Source of the DNA: Multifurca ochricompacta
Taxonomy: Eukaryota > Basidiomycota > Agaricomycetes > Russulales > Russulaceae
Direction: 5' to 3'
Assembly (NCBI GenBank): GCA_022496185.1
Contig: WTXG01000316.1
Location: forward strand, 1-37,847
Length of the DNA: 37,847 nucleotides
Both the position numbers and the translations under genes were made by a program. The notes beneath the pieces were generated by a model that saw only the letters and a program-made list of their open reading frames with translations, did not search any database and was not told the origin of the DNA. Position 1 is the stretch's first letter. Every line of letters starts with the position of its first letter. Below, one piece after another: positions 1-9,192 of this stretch.

Positions 1-1429
1 AACATCCTTGACACATGTGGGCATCAGCCATTCTCTGATCCCCTGCACTTTGACTGGATCCATGCATACATGTCCTCCCTCAAGTATAACTCCTAGGTAT
101 TCAACACTTTTTTGTTTGAAGGAGCATTTTGCTGGTTTTAAGTAGAGGTTGTGGTCATGTAGAATATCCAAAACCTGATGGATGCAGGTACAATGATGAG
201 GGAGATCATCTCTGGTAGCAACCAAAATGTCATCCATGTAGACAACCACTTCTCCAGTCAGTATGAGGTCTTGGAATATATGGTTCATCATTGCTTGGAA
301 CATTGCTGGAGAGTTGGTCAACCCAAAGAACATGACATTAGGTTCAAAAAGTCCTTGATTGGTTTTAAATGCAGCCTTTTCCTGGTCCCTTCACGAATGC
401 ATATGTTGTTGTACCCCAGCAGATGTCCATCTTGGAGAACAACACTTCGTCCTCATTGCATCAATAAGTTCTGGTATAAGTGGAAGGGGGTAGGCATTTT
501 GAACAGTGTAAGCATTAATTCTCCTGTAATCCTGTACTGGGCATAGTTTGCCATCCTTCTTTTTGATAAAGAAGAATGGTGACACATAGGGTGATTTGGA
601 TGGGCAGATATATCCTTTGGCAAGGTGTTCTTCCAGGAAGGCAGTCAACGCCTCCTGCTCTCTTGGCGATAGCAGGTAGATTTTACAGTCAATGGCAGGG
701 GGCACATCCAGTACGAAGTCGATGGCATGATCCCAAGGTCATGAAGGGGGGAATCACTGGGACTCCTCTTCAGAGAACACCTTATAATGACGATGGTACT
801 CTTTGGGGACAGTGTTTTCAAAGGTTTTACCTTCCTGTCCTTCCAACACCTTCTGCACCAACTCAGAGGCCTTTGTCATGTAGCAGTATACTCAATCACT
901 AGGTTCTAGGTCATCCCACGTAGCTTTTTCCCCCATGACAATGGCCCAAATGGTGGGATGTTGTACTGCATAGTCATACCCTAAAGATGTAATGATGACA
1001 GGGTAGAATTCTTTGCCCATAGTCACATCTGTCCAGTTTATTTTTGGTTCGAAGGCTGCAAGCCAGGATATCCCAGGATGAGATCCTCAGTACCAAGGTC
1101 AGTGATGAGGAAGCGGATTGTTTTGGTACTTTCACCAACCTGTATGCTTAGGTCAGTATAATGTGTGATTTTCCCAGCTTTATTGGCTGTCCTGTCTATG
1201 TTCCAAATGTTTTTTTCTTGAGGGAGTATGAGTGTCCCTAATCCCAGGACTTTTACAAGTCGCTGGCTGATAAAGTTATCAGTAGCTCCAGAATCTACCA
1301 AAATGTCTCAGTTGGCCATTTTCTGTGTGGTTTCAAAGTGAACTGGTATTTTTAATGATTTGAACTGACTAGTATACACAGTGGTCACATGTAGTGCTCT
1401 TGCCCAGGCCGATGGGGTCAAGCCAGTCA
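1..1429 (-). pseudogene. pol: Element A pol: aspartic protease and reverse transcriptase (decayed)
   Basis: Encodes the start of a Gypsy pol polyprotein. The opening TGLTPSAWARALHV matches element B (GLTPSAWARALHV). The protease motif VDSGATDNFI lies near 1260-1301 with its catalytic Asp present. RT blocks follow: [20 protein letters not shown] near 550-630, then YMDD at 229-240, so the polymerase active site survives. A TGA at 1308-1310 stands just before the protease, and a one-base shift near 1070 breaks the motif that reads LGYPWLAAFEPKINW in B. The frame leaves the window shortly after the RT connection. It overlaps the end of gag by one step in a -1 relation, as in B. It is non-functional as it stands. 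The family call is secure; exact ancestral boundaries are inferred from B. Confidence 0.88.
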
Positions 1430-3453
1430 AAAATCCTTCTTTGCAAACACCTTCTCCACCAGAACAGCATGTACTTCTTTGCTTTCCTTCATCATGTTTG
1501 CCCATATATCTTGGGCCTTTTCCTCCTTGGTATGCTTATCAATTGCAGGTGGGTTGTTAGAGACAGGGGTGATTGTGGCTTCAGCTACACACGCCCCTTC
1601 TTTGGACAATCTCAGGACATATGCCCTTGTGCTTTACAGCAGAAACACCTCCTGTCAAACAATTATGCTGCTGGTTATACTGACTGAGGTTAGTAGCGGG
1701 TTAGGCTAAAGACAAGTTATACTTCAGAGAGAAGAAGAACTCTATAATACTATTACTACTGACCTAAAGACAAGTTATCTACACAGAGAGCGTTAGTCAG
1801 AGGAAAGTAGAAAGTAAAAGTAAAGGTGACTTACACTTCAGAGAGAAGAAGAACTCTGAAGTGTAGAGGTCAAAACAGACACCCTTATATACCCATGGGG
1901 GCCAGGGGAAATGGTCTGTGCGCACTGGGAGTAAGTCCACAAGTGCCGGACAATAAACAGAGAGGGATAAAGGCCATTGGCCAAAGAGATATCACGTGCT
2001 TACTGTGCATTACTAAGGGCATCACTAATCAGCTGAGTAAGGTGAGAAAGAAATGTAATAAAGATATCGTAAAAAGCCCGAAACTCCGGAACCTAATCTA
2101 ATCTTATCTACAGCTAAGGCGATCCTCAGATACCTGAAGCATCTCCAGACACATCCTGTGTCAACACCTCCCTTCTTTCATGAGGGTTTGTCACTCATCC
2201 TCTGTCAGGGTAGCCCAGATGCAGGTTCTGTCAGCCAAAGTATCCATGGCATTTGGATCCCTCGTTGTGGTGTGCCCTGGCAACTTTACTCCAAAGGCGG
2301 CTTTCCATTGATCCCTTGTCTTTCCCTTTTTTGTGTCGACTCCAAACCTTGTCTGGAAGTCGAGGTAATCTTGTTGCTGTTGGGCAGCATCCACCCAGGC
2401 CTCCCAATTATGCAGGTGGTGGAACTGGATGATGTTCTTTACCAGGGGGTTGGGGAGTCCTTGTGAGAAGAGGTCCAATGTGACCTCTTCATCCATATTG
2501 TACCCAGCTCGATTAGCTAGGCTGCGGAACTTGGCAACATATGCATCCAAGTCTCCTCTCTCCATCTTCAATGTCTTTAGCTCTCTTGCCACTTTTTGTT
2601 TAGCCTGCCTGTCTGTGAAGACATCTTTGAATCTCTGGGCAACAGTCTCCCAGAGCCCAGGGCTCATAGTTCATCATCCAGCTGCCACTTGGTCATTCAG
2701 CCACTCTAGTTGCTCCATTGTCCAGTCATCTACAGCCTCTCCTCTAATGAGTGATAGGAAGAGGTTGGCCCATTGGAATGGATTAACAATTTGCAGGACA
2801 TCATGATTGAAGTTCTGGAAGGTGGTAAATTCCAGAATGAACTTCTTGCTTTGGGAGTGATCTCCCATGAACGTCTGGGGCAATACTCCTGAGAGCTGTC
2901 CAGATGGAGGTGGGATGTTCGGGGCAGTTATAGTAGGCGGGGGTGGAGGTGGAGGGTTGGGGGTGGGGTCAGGGAGTTGCACAGCAATCATAGACATGGT
3001 GGTGGGGTGGATGGTGTCAGTGGATTGTGTGGATATCTGGGGAGTTGCTAATGCAGGGGCTCTGATCATAGCAATCTCTGGTGCAACCTGGGTAGCTATA
3101 GCTAATACTGGTGCATCATCACTCTGTTCTTGTTCTATGTACTCTTCTTCAGAGTCATTAATAATGGCAGGTGGATTCTCCCTCCATGGTCCTAATCCAA
3201 AGTCTGGTGGAGCAGGTCCTGTAGTAACCCAAGAGTGTCATCATTCCGAGTATCAGATACAATACCAGACTCTCTTTTCATTGTCATATTCTACTGGCTG
3301 GTATCTTCCATCATGATAGACATAGTATCCAAACTCAGTTTCAAAGTCTTTCCAGATGGCAGAGCCAAGTGTCTGTTGTGAAAGATTATTCTTGTCTCTG
3401 TGGTTGATGAGCTCTTCTTTGAACAGGGTCTGACTGTGGCTGGTTGAAGCCAC
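1427..3453 (-). pseudogene. gag: Element A gag (decayed, interrupted by a Copia LTR)
   Basis: Capsid-type gag of the B family. The start MASTSHSQTL at 3453 parallels MASSSRSQTL of element B. It contains an aromatic-rich N-terminal block (FGYYVYHDGRYQPVEY), a Pro-rich linker near 2900-2990, and a capsid core (3069-2191) with DLDAYVAKFRSLANRAGYN. The zinc-knuckle region lies beside the Copia LTR that splits the gene at 1653-2166. The C-terminal tail ends KKDF and a TGA at 1427-1429. Stops at 3253-3255, 2674-2676 and 2191-2193 and at least one frameshift make it a pseudogene. The function of the N-terminal aromatic block is not recognised. Confidence 0.85.
1653..2166 (-). mobile_element. Solo Copia LTR inside element A gag
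   Basis: A 514-bp copy of the LTR found at both ends of copia2 (29190-29698 and 37466 onward). It begins TGTCAAACA and ends TGTGTCAACA on the plus strand, with its sense direction on the minus strand. It is flanked by a perfect 5-bp duplication, CCTCC, at 1648-1652 and 2167-2171, so it was a complete insertion that later lost its interior by LTR-LTR recombination. A TATA box (minus strand) lies in the GGTATATAAGG segment near 1892-1902. Confidence 0.95.
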
Positions 3454-3462
3454 AATGGGAAG

Positions 3463-3475
3463 AGACTTGACTTGA
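3463..3475 (-). promoter_or_regulatory. Element A primer-binding site, self-priming type
   Basis: On the minus strand the two bases after the LTR end are followed by AAGTCAAGTCT (3463-3473). The LTR contains AGACTCGACTT (minus strand, 3709-3699), complementary at 10 of 11 positions. The mismatch is at a CpG. This LTR motif starts about 34 nt after a TATAAAAG box. The layout matches Tf1-like self-priming rather than tRNA priming. Confidence 0.7.
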
Positions 3476-4061
3476 TGTTACATCCAGTGTGGGATGTACC
3501 ACACAACATGTGTGACAGCATTCATTCACAAGTTTCAGATAAGAAGTCAATAGGACCTCTTGGAGTTTATATGGGATGAGTCAAAGTCAAAAGGACGCTC
3601 CTTAAGACGATGTTGAGCAGGAAGTGCCAAAAGCACTGAGACAACTAAGTCAAAGTTCAAAGGGGACTGTCCAGAAGACAAACACCAATGTATTCAATAA
3701 GTCGAGTCTGAAGTCTACAAGGTAGTTACAGCAGACTTTTATACATAATTGAGTGGGCATCTATAGATAAGATAATGGAGTCAGGTGGGCCCAAATATAC
3801 TAAAGCGGATGGCATAAAGCCTGGCTTCTGATAGGGGATTAAGTAAGTGTCCAGTCATAAAGATAAGGAGATAACAAGATAAAGAAGTAAACATAGGTAA
3901 GCATTGAGTCAACAAGTCCAAAGCGAGTCACAGGGATGGGAGGAGGGCATGTGAGGGGTCCCAGGATGGAGACATGATCAGGAAGTGCAGAGTGGGTGGT
4001 AAGGAGGGGTTCTCATTGGGGAGGGTGAAGAAAAGAGGGTTACTCGGTAGAGGTCGTAACA
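3476..4061 (-). repeat. Element A 5' LTR
   Basis: 586-bp LTR, reading TGTTACATCC at its left and CGTAACA at its right on the plus strand. It has the same layout as the 592-595-bp LTRs of B and B1: TATA-like box (TATAAAAG on the minus strand near 3742), then the self-priming motif at 3699-3709. An open frame at 3974-4270 that crosses its right edge is a fusion artefact with the neighbouring B1 sequence. Confidence 0.88.
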
Positions 4062-4063
4062 GA

Positions 4064-4732
4064 CTGACTGCCAAAGTTGTGCAGTTGCGCAAGTTTCAAG
4101 CACTCAAAGCCAATCTCAACATACAGTACAATGATTACACTCAGCAGATGACAAGAATCTTGAGAGGCATCTTTGATGTTGAGCAGCATTTGGCATTGAT
4201 TAGAACACGACTGGAGTTAGGGGAGGCATACATGACCATATCTGAATGGTATGCTGACATTTTTGCCTGACCTCTTCCTCGCCACCCCCTTGAGCTTGCA
4301 CCTCGACTCAACCCAAGTTGCCTTGAAATGCCACACTTGCATGAAAACCCTGGAGGCCAGACTTGCTGGCACTGCAGCAGCAAATATCATCTCAGTTGGT
4401 GCTGCCCCGCTGCCAAGAAATGTTGTCAACATTGCCAAAGCACCTCCCACTGGAGTCACCAGTGTCTTTTTCATTGACTCACACAGGCCCCCACCATCAT
4501 TAACCCATCAGGATGGTGCAGTAAGTGCCTCTCCCACAATGCCAGACATTGAGAAATCAACTGTCATGTTTATGATGGCTGCTTTTGATGTGGGAGGCAA
4601 GGGCCCTACAGTTTTCTACAAACACATGTTTGCCCCACAGATGAAGACAAGGAGAATTATGACACTGACCACTATGCCATAGCAGATGACTACCTCTCCC
4701 TGGTCCAGGATGATGACAGTATGCCAATCTAG
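4064..4732 (+). pseudogene. B1 pol C-terminal zinc-knuckle extension (decayed)
   Basis: Second copy of the unusual region that follows the chromodomain in element B. It begins LTAKVVQLRKFQALKANL and continues through the helical segment, then the Cys/His clusters CWHCSSKYHLSWCC, CQHCQSTSHWSHQC, CSKCLSHNARH..EINC and CF.CGRQGPYSFLQTHVC, and ends in an acidic tail (DDYLSLVQDD) and TAG at 4730-4732. All Cys and His positions seen in B are kept. At least four in-frame TGA codons occur, including 4268-4270; all stand where B has Arg. No known family is recognised beyond the CCHC knuckles. Confidence 0.8.
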
Positions 4733-4763
4733 CTGGCTCTGCTAGGACTTAGAGAGGGGGTAA

Positions 4764-5357
4764 TGCTATGAACCCCACTATGTCGTCTTTTCCTTTTTCT
4801 TGTCACATGACTTGTTGTTTGGCCATGCTTGACCCTTGTTGACTGCCATTGAGGCCCTCTTTGTACTTATTTGTTCCTTATCTCTGACTCATGCTGTGTT
4901 TATCTATGACTTGTACTTTACATCAGGACTCTTACATATTTTCCCACCAGAATCGCAACTATACCAAATATGTCTTGGTATATTCCCATCTGACCCAATC
5001 TGGCCCCATTTCCCCTTTTAGCTACATTACAACTTCATTGATACACCAAGTACAATACTCCGATTCAGACCCCGATCTCTGTTATGTATATAAGGCCCAC
5101 TTAGATAGCCTGTATGCCTTAGACTCGACTTCTTAATCAACTTGGTGCATTACCTTCTGGGTGATCCCTAAGACCCGACCTCTGAATTGTCTCAGTGCTT
5201 TTGGCACTTTTCTGCTCACCAATACTAAAGGAATTAGCTCCTTGGTATTGACTCATCCCTTGACTCCATATGCTAGTAACGCAGTGTACACAAGACTTCA
5301 TAGTTATGCTACACAACTTGTCACACATTGTGCTGAACACCCGCACCAGGTGTTACA
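4764..5357 (+). repeat. B1 3' LTR
   Basis: 594-bp plus-sense LTR, from TGCTATGAACCCC (the usual TGTTACGAACCCC with transitions) to CCAGGTGTTACA. A TATA box TATATAA at 5087-5093 is followed 34 nt later by AGACTCGACTT (5121-5131), the predicted transcript start and self-priming motif. It is homologous over its length to the LTRs of B. Confidence 0.88.
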
Positions 5358-6272
5358 TCTATAGACGCCATCCCGAGGCAGATAAAGAGAGGGCTGCAAC
5401 ACACTCACCTCGACAATCCTCTTCCCCAATGCAACTCAGAACAAACCCCATGTCTCCCTCCAGCATTCATGCCTCTGCTGCTATTGATGTGTTTCCTCTG
5501 CTTTCTCCTGTCCACCCTCCTTCTCACCCATTGTCTCCTATTGATTATGATGCAGCCACCAAAGTGGCCAAAGAGATCAGAACCTCTAATGTCAACGAAG
5601 ATTTTAATTTGCCCGAGCACCCTCACCCAAATGACTTGATTGACATCAACTTTGGCGATGAGGCCCCTGAATTCCTGTTTTTCCTGAATGACCCCACATC
5701 CCAGTTCTACTTCCTGCTCATGATCCCGATGTCTTGAGGTGATGGTACAACAGAAATAGCTAAGTACATCTACTACACCAATGAAGGTATGGATGTGGCA
5801 GGGTGTTTGGAGAAAGGAGGGCCCATCTATGGAGCCCCAGTCTACCTAGAAGAGAAGAAAGTCAACCGGCTCCATTTTGTCTTGGGGCCAGAGCACCTGA
5901 AACATTTGTCAAGCACCAATCCCCATGCTTTTGCCATCAACAAGGTTCTTCACGATCTGCATATGCCACAACTCACCGCCAAGGTCGCACAGTTGCATAA
6001 ATTCCAAGCACTCAAGGACAATTTAGATATGCAGTATAACAACTATACATGACAAATGACTAGGATTTCACAAGGTATTTTTGATGTCAAACAGCACCTG
6101 GCATCCATTAGGACACAACTGGAGTTGGGAGAGGCATATCAGACTATATCTGAACAGTATGCCAACATCTTCACCTGACCCCTTCCCCATCACCACCTCA
6201 AGCTTGCACCCCGACTCAACTCAAGCTGTCTCAAAATGCCATGTCTTCATGAAAATCTGGGTGGTCAGCTTT
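5358..6272 (+). pseudogene. B2 pol tail and zinc-knuckle extension, N-terminal part
   Basis: Third copy of the B-family pol extension. It starts in the chromodomain tail (YRRHPEADKE, also in B) and reads without a stop into the extension: the Pro/Ser-rich linker (SPVHPPSHPLSPIDYDA), the acidic block (LPEHPHPNDLIDINFGDE), and YTNEGMDVAGCLEKGGPIYG with GAPVYLEEK. This uninterrupted passage is direct evidence that the extension is fused to pol. TGA stops at 5735-5737, 6050-6052 and 6176-6178 break it later; the last two replace Arg of B. It is cut by LTR H at 6273, just before the first knuckle would begin. Confidence 0.82.
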
Positions 6273-6668
6273 TGTCACAGTTAGGTGCAACACTGTGTCA
6301 AATGTCAGTCAGGAGCTAGCCTCCCAAGTCAAGATGGGTCAAGTTCAAGATAGGTCAAGACTCAAAGCCTCAGCAGAGTCAAGTCAGTTCAAGCCCACAA
6401 TGAAGTCAATAGGGCACATGCAAGAGTCGAAGTCAATGGCAGAGATGCTCAGTCCTGCAACTAGTTCAAGGGATCAAAGGCTCTCCAAGTCACGTCTTGG
6501 AGAGTTCAAGTGGGGTTCTAATTCTGAAGGAATTCAATGAAGTCCAAAGCACCTTGGATTGAACACAAGAGAACAGACTTAGGTCTGTCTCTTTACTTTA
6601 CTGCACTTTTAAATACAGGTGGGTCTAGCTATGTCATAGTGGGTAGAAGGTTCTGGTACTATGATGTA
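6273..6668 (-). mobile_element. LTR H, truncated C-type Gypsy LTR
   Basis: Minus-sense LTR fragment beginning TGTCACAGTTAGGTGC on the plus strand, related to the LTRs of C, E, F and G. It has the family hallmarks on the minus strand: TATTTAAA (6615-6608) and, 34 nt downstream, TAAGTCTGTTCT (6581-6570) preceded by an inverted half (AGACAGACC). It stops abruptly at the Tc1-like end at 6669, about 160-220 bp short of full length, and no target duplication is visible. Confidence 0.75.
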
Positions 6669-6943
6669 CAGTGCCTCACAAAACTGAGTCAATGTTTTGC
6701 ACTTTTGAACTGTTTGTTGAATATTGCATCAGCCAAAACAAATATAAACAAAGTCTTGGTATACCATAAAAGGTACAAGATAAGGGTTATGTAATGCAAC
6801 AATAATTATGTAATTCTGATCAAAACCTGTGGAGCTATGCCCATTTCAAATCAGGGACTCATTGACTCAGTTTTGTGAGGGGGTATCAGAAATATCAGAA
6901 TCTGATGCTCCACCAAATGTACAGCAACCAATCCTTAATATAT
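6669..6943 (+). mobile_element. Tc1-like terminal fragment
   Basis: Starts CAGTGCCTCACAAAACTGAG directly after a TA (6667-6668), the usual Tc1/mariner target, and is nearly identical to the left end of the element at 30689-32309. An inner, inverted copy of the terminal motif (GACTCAGTTTTGTGAGG) lies near 6868-6884. No right end or transposase is present; similarity ends at TTAATATAT, where Copia LTR sequence begins. Confidence 0.85.
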
Positions 6944-7346
6944 ACATTCTTTCTCACCTTACTCAGCTGATTAGTGAAGTACTTAGTAATGCACAGTAAG
7001 CACATGACTTATCCTTGGCCAATAGCCTTTATCCCTCTTTGTTTATTGCCCAGCACTTGTGGACTTATTCCCAGTGTGCACAGACCATTTCCCCTTGCCC
7101 CCATGGGTATATAAGGGTGTCTGTTTTGTCTCTTGCACTTCAGAGTTCCTTCTACCTCTGAAGTGTAAGTCCTTTACCCTACTCTCTACTTCCTTTAGAC
7201 TAACACTCTTTGTAGTACTTGTCTTTTGTCTAGGTCAGTAGATAGTATCTATAGAGTTCCTTCTACCTCTGAAGTTACTTGTCTTTTGTCTAGCCTTAAC
7301 TGCTACTAACCACAGTCAGTATAACCAGCAGCATGATTGTTTGACA
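6944..7346 (+). repeat. Partial Copia LTR, plus sense
   Basis: Reverse-complement relative of the copia2 LTR, ending CAGCATGATTGTTTGACA at 7346. The first roughly 130 bp of the LTR are missing and replaced by the Tc1-like fragment. A TATA box (GGTATATAAGG, 7106-7116) is kept. It lies directly against the middle of a Copia gag rather than a leader, so it is an inserted or rearranged LTR, not the 5' LTR of that gag. Confidence 0.85.
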
Positions 7347-7758
7347 ACATCACCAGAAACATACTCCCAAATTGCCTCAGACAGGACATATCTGTCTGTC
7401 AATGCCAAGTATGAGCATCTTGAGACATTATATGGCTCAGTAGGTAGCATGGCCACCTACAACTTGTGGTGCTCAGTTTCATCCTTCCATTTGGAGGAAG
7501 GCAAACAATTCAGGCCCCAGTTGCAGTGTGTGTTTGATGTGAGGAGTACCTTAAAGGAAAATGGGATGGAGATCTCTGATCTCCAGATGAGCTTTATTTT
7601 GCTCCAGTCCCTACCTCCATCCTACAATGCCATTGCTGGCTCCATCCTGGTGTCAGGTCCTCCTGACCACCTTTCCCCTCAGGACCTTGTTCAAAGGTTC
7701 CTAAATGAGGAAAGCCAACTAGCTGGCCCCACAGGAAGTGGAGTTGGGGCTGCCCTTA
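7347..7758 (+). pseudogene. gag: Copia gag fragment (copia1)
   Basis: Internal piece of a Ty1/Copia gag, about 137 codons open without a stop. It aligns with copia2: YGSVGSMATYNLW, then SDLQMSFILLQSLPPSYNAI and LSPQDLVQRFLNEESQLAGP. These are capsid-core motifs of the Copia gag family that binds and packages element RNA. In copia2 the same region is split by LTR G, so this copy shows the uninterrupted arrangement (SFHLEEGKQFRPQLQ). The N-terminal third, the zinc knuckle and all of pol are absent: the left side is cut by an LTR and the right side by unit D at 7759. Confidence 0.88.
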
Positions 7759-8194
7759 TGTTACGACCCTACTCTTTTTCCTGACCCTGCACACCATGCC
7801 TTATTCTTTGCACCATCCTTGATCTCCTCCTTCTCTGGACCACTCTTTGATGCCCTTGGCCTGTTGCCTTGGGACCTTCCTTGATGCCTGTGGCCTGTGT
7901 GCCCAGGACCCTACCCTGATTCCTGTGACATTGTTCATAGGACTGACCTCCCATGCTGCCATTTACACCTAACCTGCTGGTAGTTATGCTGCTACACTGT
8001 TGGATGTATACCACCCTTCCTTGCTGCCTTGGCTTATGCCTTGGCCACTGCTCCTGACCCTGTCCCTGTGCTTGACACCCATAGGAACCCCTGACATTGT
8101 CCCTGCCAATCTGACCAGTCCAGACAACTAGACAACTTTGGCTTGTACTTGACCCTCTGCCAGTCATGTGACCTCTGGCCATGTGATCCCTGAC
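7759..8194 (+). mobile_element. LTR-like unit D, left part
   Basis: Begins TGTTACGACCC where Copia gag similarity ends, and continues at 15020 beyond element C. It has no credible coding frame; a minus-strand frame at 7769-8200 has low-complexity Gln/Gly/Arg content and looks spurious. It is C/T-rich with short degenerate repeats, and ends in two units of a 15-bp repeat (8162-8191) into which C was inserted. It is interpreted as a large LTR because it starts TG, has no ORF, and carries a TATA box further on. Confidence 0.6.
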
Positions 8195-8750
8195 TGTCAC
8201 AGCCAGATCTCTGCTGTGTCAAGATCATTCAAACTGCAGTCCCACAAGATACAAGAGGGGCACGCGTGCGAGCAGGGAGGCGAAGCAGTGGCAATAGGCC
8301 CTGCTGGAAGTCTGGGGAGAAGGCTTCCTAAGTCGCAGCTTAGGAAGTTCAAGGGAGAAATTCTGGTGAAGTCAAGTAGACCTGTATTAGATACAAGAGA
8401 ACAGACTTAAAGTCTGTTTCTCCAGTGTGTCCTACTTAAGTACAAGTATTCTAGTGTCTTTGTAAGTAAAGTAGAATGTAGTATAGTAAATATACATGTG
8501 AATCTCTAGTGGGAACTGAAGCAGGAATTGTAAGTGGTGTTGTACCCACTCCAAAGGCAGATCAGTGTCCATCAAGTCAGTCCGAGGATTTTAGCGATTA
8601 GATAATAAAGATCCATCAGCTCCAGTCACATGACTCGGAGTGAGAAGTGTCGAAAATGTTGAAACAAAAGTCGAACGCGCACGGGTCGAAAAACTGTCAC
8701 AAGCGCGTCACAAACACGTCACAAACCGTTACATCAACAAAAGCGTCACA
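8195..8750 (-). repeat. Element C 3' LTR
   Basis: 556 bp. In sense direction it starts TGTGACGCTTTTG and ends GGCTGTGACA. Near the sense start it carries repeated TGTGACGCG-like units about 11-12 bp apart. The self-priming motif TAAGTCTGTTCT lies at 8409-8398 (minus strand), downstream of a TATA-like TACTTAAG. Confidence 0.95.
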
Positions 8751-9192
8751 TCACCCCCGTTGTACGGTCGAGCTTGCCCCTAAGCTCAGTTGATTAGAGT
8801 CGCGTCAGTGATACACAGGGGAAAGTGGGGATCTTCGCGTCGTCGATGGCGTCGAGAGTGTCCAATCTTGTCTGATTGGAGGGTCGCGTGAAGTTCTGGT
8901 CGGTGCGCGTGATATTAGATAAGATGTAAGTCGCGTTTGAACATCGCGGCCAGTCCGGTCCGCCTGCTGTCGTCAACGCGTGAGTTCTTCTTGGTAGATT
9001 AGATCTGAGTTGTCTAGTAGTATAATGATAACGCGCGATCTTTGCCTAGGTCGCATGATCGTGAGAGTCGTCTAAGGATAAGCCCATAAGAGATGTGAAT
9101 CTTGATCTGTCTTGACAAAGTGCTTGCTGGAAGTGGAAGCCGTTAAGAAACGTAGCAAAATTGGGCCTTGATCATAAGAATTTACCCCCCTC
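8751..9192 (-). other. Element C 3' non-coding region with polypurine tract
   Basis: 442 bp between the pol stop and the 3' LTR, with no credible frame. The minus-strand sequence next to the LTR, GGGGGTGA (8751-8758), is the expected polypurine tract for plus-strand priming. Confidence 0.75.

Larger units (their letters stand above)
1..4061 (-). mobile_element. Gypsy element A (B family, old, CpG-poor), left end outside window
   Basis: Minus-strand Ty3/Gypsy element. Reading from the right it has a 5' LTR (3476-4061), primer-binding site, gag, protease and reverse transcriptase, and runs out of the window at position 1. Its proteins are close relatives of those of element B (16703-24229), but most CpG sites of B appear here as TG or CA and the frames carry many stops, so it is an older copy. 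It lies inside a B-type pol extension (B1), whose sequence resumes directly after the LTR at 4062. A solo Copia LTR later landed in its gag. The matching target duplication on the left is not visible. Confidence 0.9.
4062..5357 (+). mobile_element. Gypsy element B1, 3' end (pol extension plus 3' LTR)
   Basis: Plus-strand fragment of a B-family Gypsy element. It consists of the C-terminal half of the pol extension (4064-4732), a polypurine tract (AGAGAGGGGGTAA, 4751-4763) and a 594-bp LTR (4764-5357). Element A is inserted in its extension, so the rest of B1 lies beyond the left edge. Immediately after the LTR, sequence of another B-type element (B2) begins, suggesting B1 jumped into B2. Confidence 0.85.

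Noticed and set aside
3974..4270. A 98-codon gene
   Set aside because: It is a chance fusion of the end of the element A LTR with the B1 extension.
4764..5357. Solo LTR in B2
   Set aside because: The preceding polypurine tract and pol extension are contiguous and in the expected order, so it is better read as the 3' LTR of B1; the 5' end of B1 is not visible to settle it.
7769..8200. Minus-strand 143-codon frame in unit D
   Set aside because: Low-complexity Gln/Gly/Arg content, crosses the C insertion boundary, and has no homolog among the elements here; treated as chance.
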